Origin: Propionibacteriaceae bacterium
GTDB lineage: Bacteria; Actinomycetota; Actinomycetes; Propionibacteriales; Propionibacteriaceae
Direction of reading: 5' to 3'
DNA: 5,085 nucleotides
Assembly: GCA_025923975.1 (NCBI GenBank)
Contig: JAICEV010000278.1
Location: forward strand, 1 to 5,085
In this document: one piece after another, positions 4,117-5,085 of the stretch
Position numbering within the stretch: the first letter of the stretch is position 1
How the letters are laid out: the number at the start of each line of letters is the position of its first letter
The notes under the pieces: model-generated
The model's input: only the letters and a program-made list of their open reading frames with translations
Told to the model about the DNA's origin: nothing
The model's database searches: none
Made by a program: the position numbers and the translations under genes

Positions 4117-5085
4117 ACGAACAGCCGGCCAAATCAGCCAATGGTGCAGAGCGGCATCTACCGGCTGAAATCGATGGCAACTCGCTGGCTCGTTCCGCAT
4201 TCCGTCGCGGGGCCAAACTTGCCTCGCTGCCGCTCGGCGTTGCTGGCCGCGCGACGCTCGGACTGGGCAGGCGATTGGGCGGGGCACCTGCCGACGAGGT
4301 GAGTGAGCAGCTGCAGCAGCGTGCGGCTGAGCAGCTCTTCCGGGTACTCGGAGAGCTGAAGGGCGGCGCCATGAAGTTCGGTCAGGCGCTGAGCCTCTTC
4401 GAGTCAGTGCTGCCTGAGGACGTTGCAGCTCCTTACCGAGTTCACCTGGCACGGCTGCAAGACGCCGCACCTCCCATGCCGACATCAAGAGTGCATGCCG
4501 TGATGGCACGGGAGTTCGGTTCAGGGTGGCGTCGATCGTTCACCGATTTCGACCCGCTGCCAGCCGCAGCCGCATCCATCGGCCAGGTCCATCAGGCCAC
4601 CTGGGCCGACGGGCGTACGGTCGCGGTGAAGGTTCAGTACCCGGGAGCCGATGAGGCATTGCGCTCAGATCTGCGCCAGATCGGACGGCTCTCCAAGGTC
4701 TTTGCGCCGCTGGCCGGCGGCATGGACGTGAGCGCCTTGGTGGACGAACTGACTGCTCGCGTCACCGAAGAGCTCGACTACACCCTCGAGGCAGAGTCCC
4801 AACAGCAGGCTGCGGAGGGCTTCGCCGGCAGCAAGGAGTTCTACGTGCCGCTGGTGCTGGCCAGTACGCCGAAGGTGATGGTAAGCGAATGGGTCGAAGG
4901 TGCACCGCTGTCTTCAGCGGCACGCCTTCCCGACGAGAGGCGCAATGCCGCTGCGCTACAGTACGTGCGAGTCCTCTTCGCTGGGCCGAGCCAGGTCGGA
5001 TTGCTGCATGCCGACCCGCACCCCGGGAACTTCAAGCTCATGGAGGACGATCGGTTGGGTGTGGTCGACTTCGGACTGGTCGCTC
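4113..5085 (+). CDS. ABC1/UbiB (AarF-type) atypical kinase, 3' end beyond window
   Basis: The first 324 residues are visible and the frame is open at the right edge (family members run to about 430-450). The start ATG overlaps the preceding TGA (ATGA) and follows GGGGG. The signature elements of the UbiB family are all present. They are KxGQ (K88-Q91, KFGQALS), the alanine-rich loop PAAAASIGQVH (150-160) in place of a glycine loop, and the VAVK lysine (K173). Then come EELDY (219-223), the catalytic segment HADPHPGNF (299-307) and the metal-binding DFG (319-321). Characterised relatives (UbiB, COQ8/ADCK) support quinone or lipid metabolism and hydrolyse or bind ATP. The substrate of the actinobacterial soluble branch is unknown. 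The N-terminal 60 residues hold a mildly amphipathic Gly/Ala/Arg helix but no clear membrane span. Coupling to the ThiF-like gene is the main functional clue. Confidence 0.93.
   Translation, partial: MNEQPAKSANGAERHLPAEIDGNSLARSAFRRGAKLASLPLGVAGRATLGLGRRLGGAPADEVSEQLQQRAAEQLFRVLGELKGGAMKFGQALSLFESVLPEDVAAPYRVHLARLQDAAPPMPTSRVHAVMAREFGSGWRRSFTDFDPLPAAAASIGQVHQATWADGRTVAVKVQYPGADEALRSDLRQIGRLSKVFAPLAGGMDVSALVDELTARVTEELDYTLEAESQQQAAEGFAGSKEFYVPLVLASTPKVMVSEWVEGAPLSSAARLPDERRNAAALQYVRVLFAGPSQVGLLHADPHPGNFKLMEDDRLGVVDFGLVA

Noticed and set aside
3949..4509. 186-residue minus-strand open frame
   Set aside because: It lies antisense to the ThiF-like and ABC1 genes, which carry clear family motifs in their own frames.
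1..5085. CRISPR array, tRNA, rRNA, transposase or insertion-sequence ends
   Set aside because: I saw no regular spacer repeats, cloverleaf, rRNA-like stretch, transposase motif or flanking terminal repeats with target duplications.

Overview
The window is moderately GC-rich DNA of an actinobacterial type. The evidence is GTG/TTG starts, TGATG and ATGA gene overlaps, hairpin terminators without a U-run, a DnaA box of the high-GC form TTGTCCACA, and gene families typical of Actinomycetota: a DUF45/YgjP-type metallopeptidase, a DUF5679 zinc ribbon, an orphan cyclodehydratase-like ThiF protein and an ABC1/UbiB kinase. I cannot name the genus. A member of the Propionibacteriales or a relative is a guess.

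Left block (about 1-1605, minus strand): three tightly packed genes read leftward. They are a zinc metallopeptidase (961-1605), a conserved protein with a CofC/DUF2064-like nucleotide-sugar transferase fold (345-971) and a DUF2332-like protein running off the left edge (1-345). The first pair overlaps by 11 nt and the second by 1 nt (TGATG), which suggests a translationally coupled operon. The DUF2332-like reading frame is broken near position 91. The matching C-terminal frame continues one register away, so this is either a pseudogene or a sequencing error.

Central intergenic region (1606-2185): about 580 nt with no convincing gene but rich in signals. It has a TATA-like promoter and a perfect 10-bp hairpin in the leader of the metallopeptidase. 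It also has a cluster of DnaA-box-like 9-mers with dyad symmetry (about 1754-1873). Finally there is a promoter-driven, rod-folding candidate small RNA (1928-2008) with a 13-bp closing stem and a T-rich 3' end. The small RNA is the best candidate for something undescribed.

Right block (2186-5085, plus strand): a 52-residue DUF5679 zinc-ribbon protein followed by a hairpin terminator, then a DHFR/RibD-C family reductase. Next come a ThiF/cyclodehydratase-like protein (3085-4116) and an ABC1/UbiB-type kinase (4113 onward, cut by the window end), joined by an ATGA overlap. From memory, this resembles the mycobacterial Rv3195-Rv3198c (whiB7/uvrD2) neighbourhood. The ThiF-like protein keeps its zinc cysteines and Rossmann loop but lacks an obvious adenylation arginine motif, and no YcaO or precursor peptide is visible, so its job is unknown.
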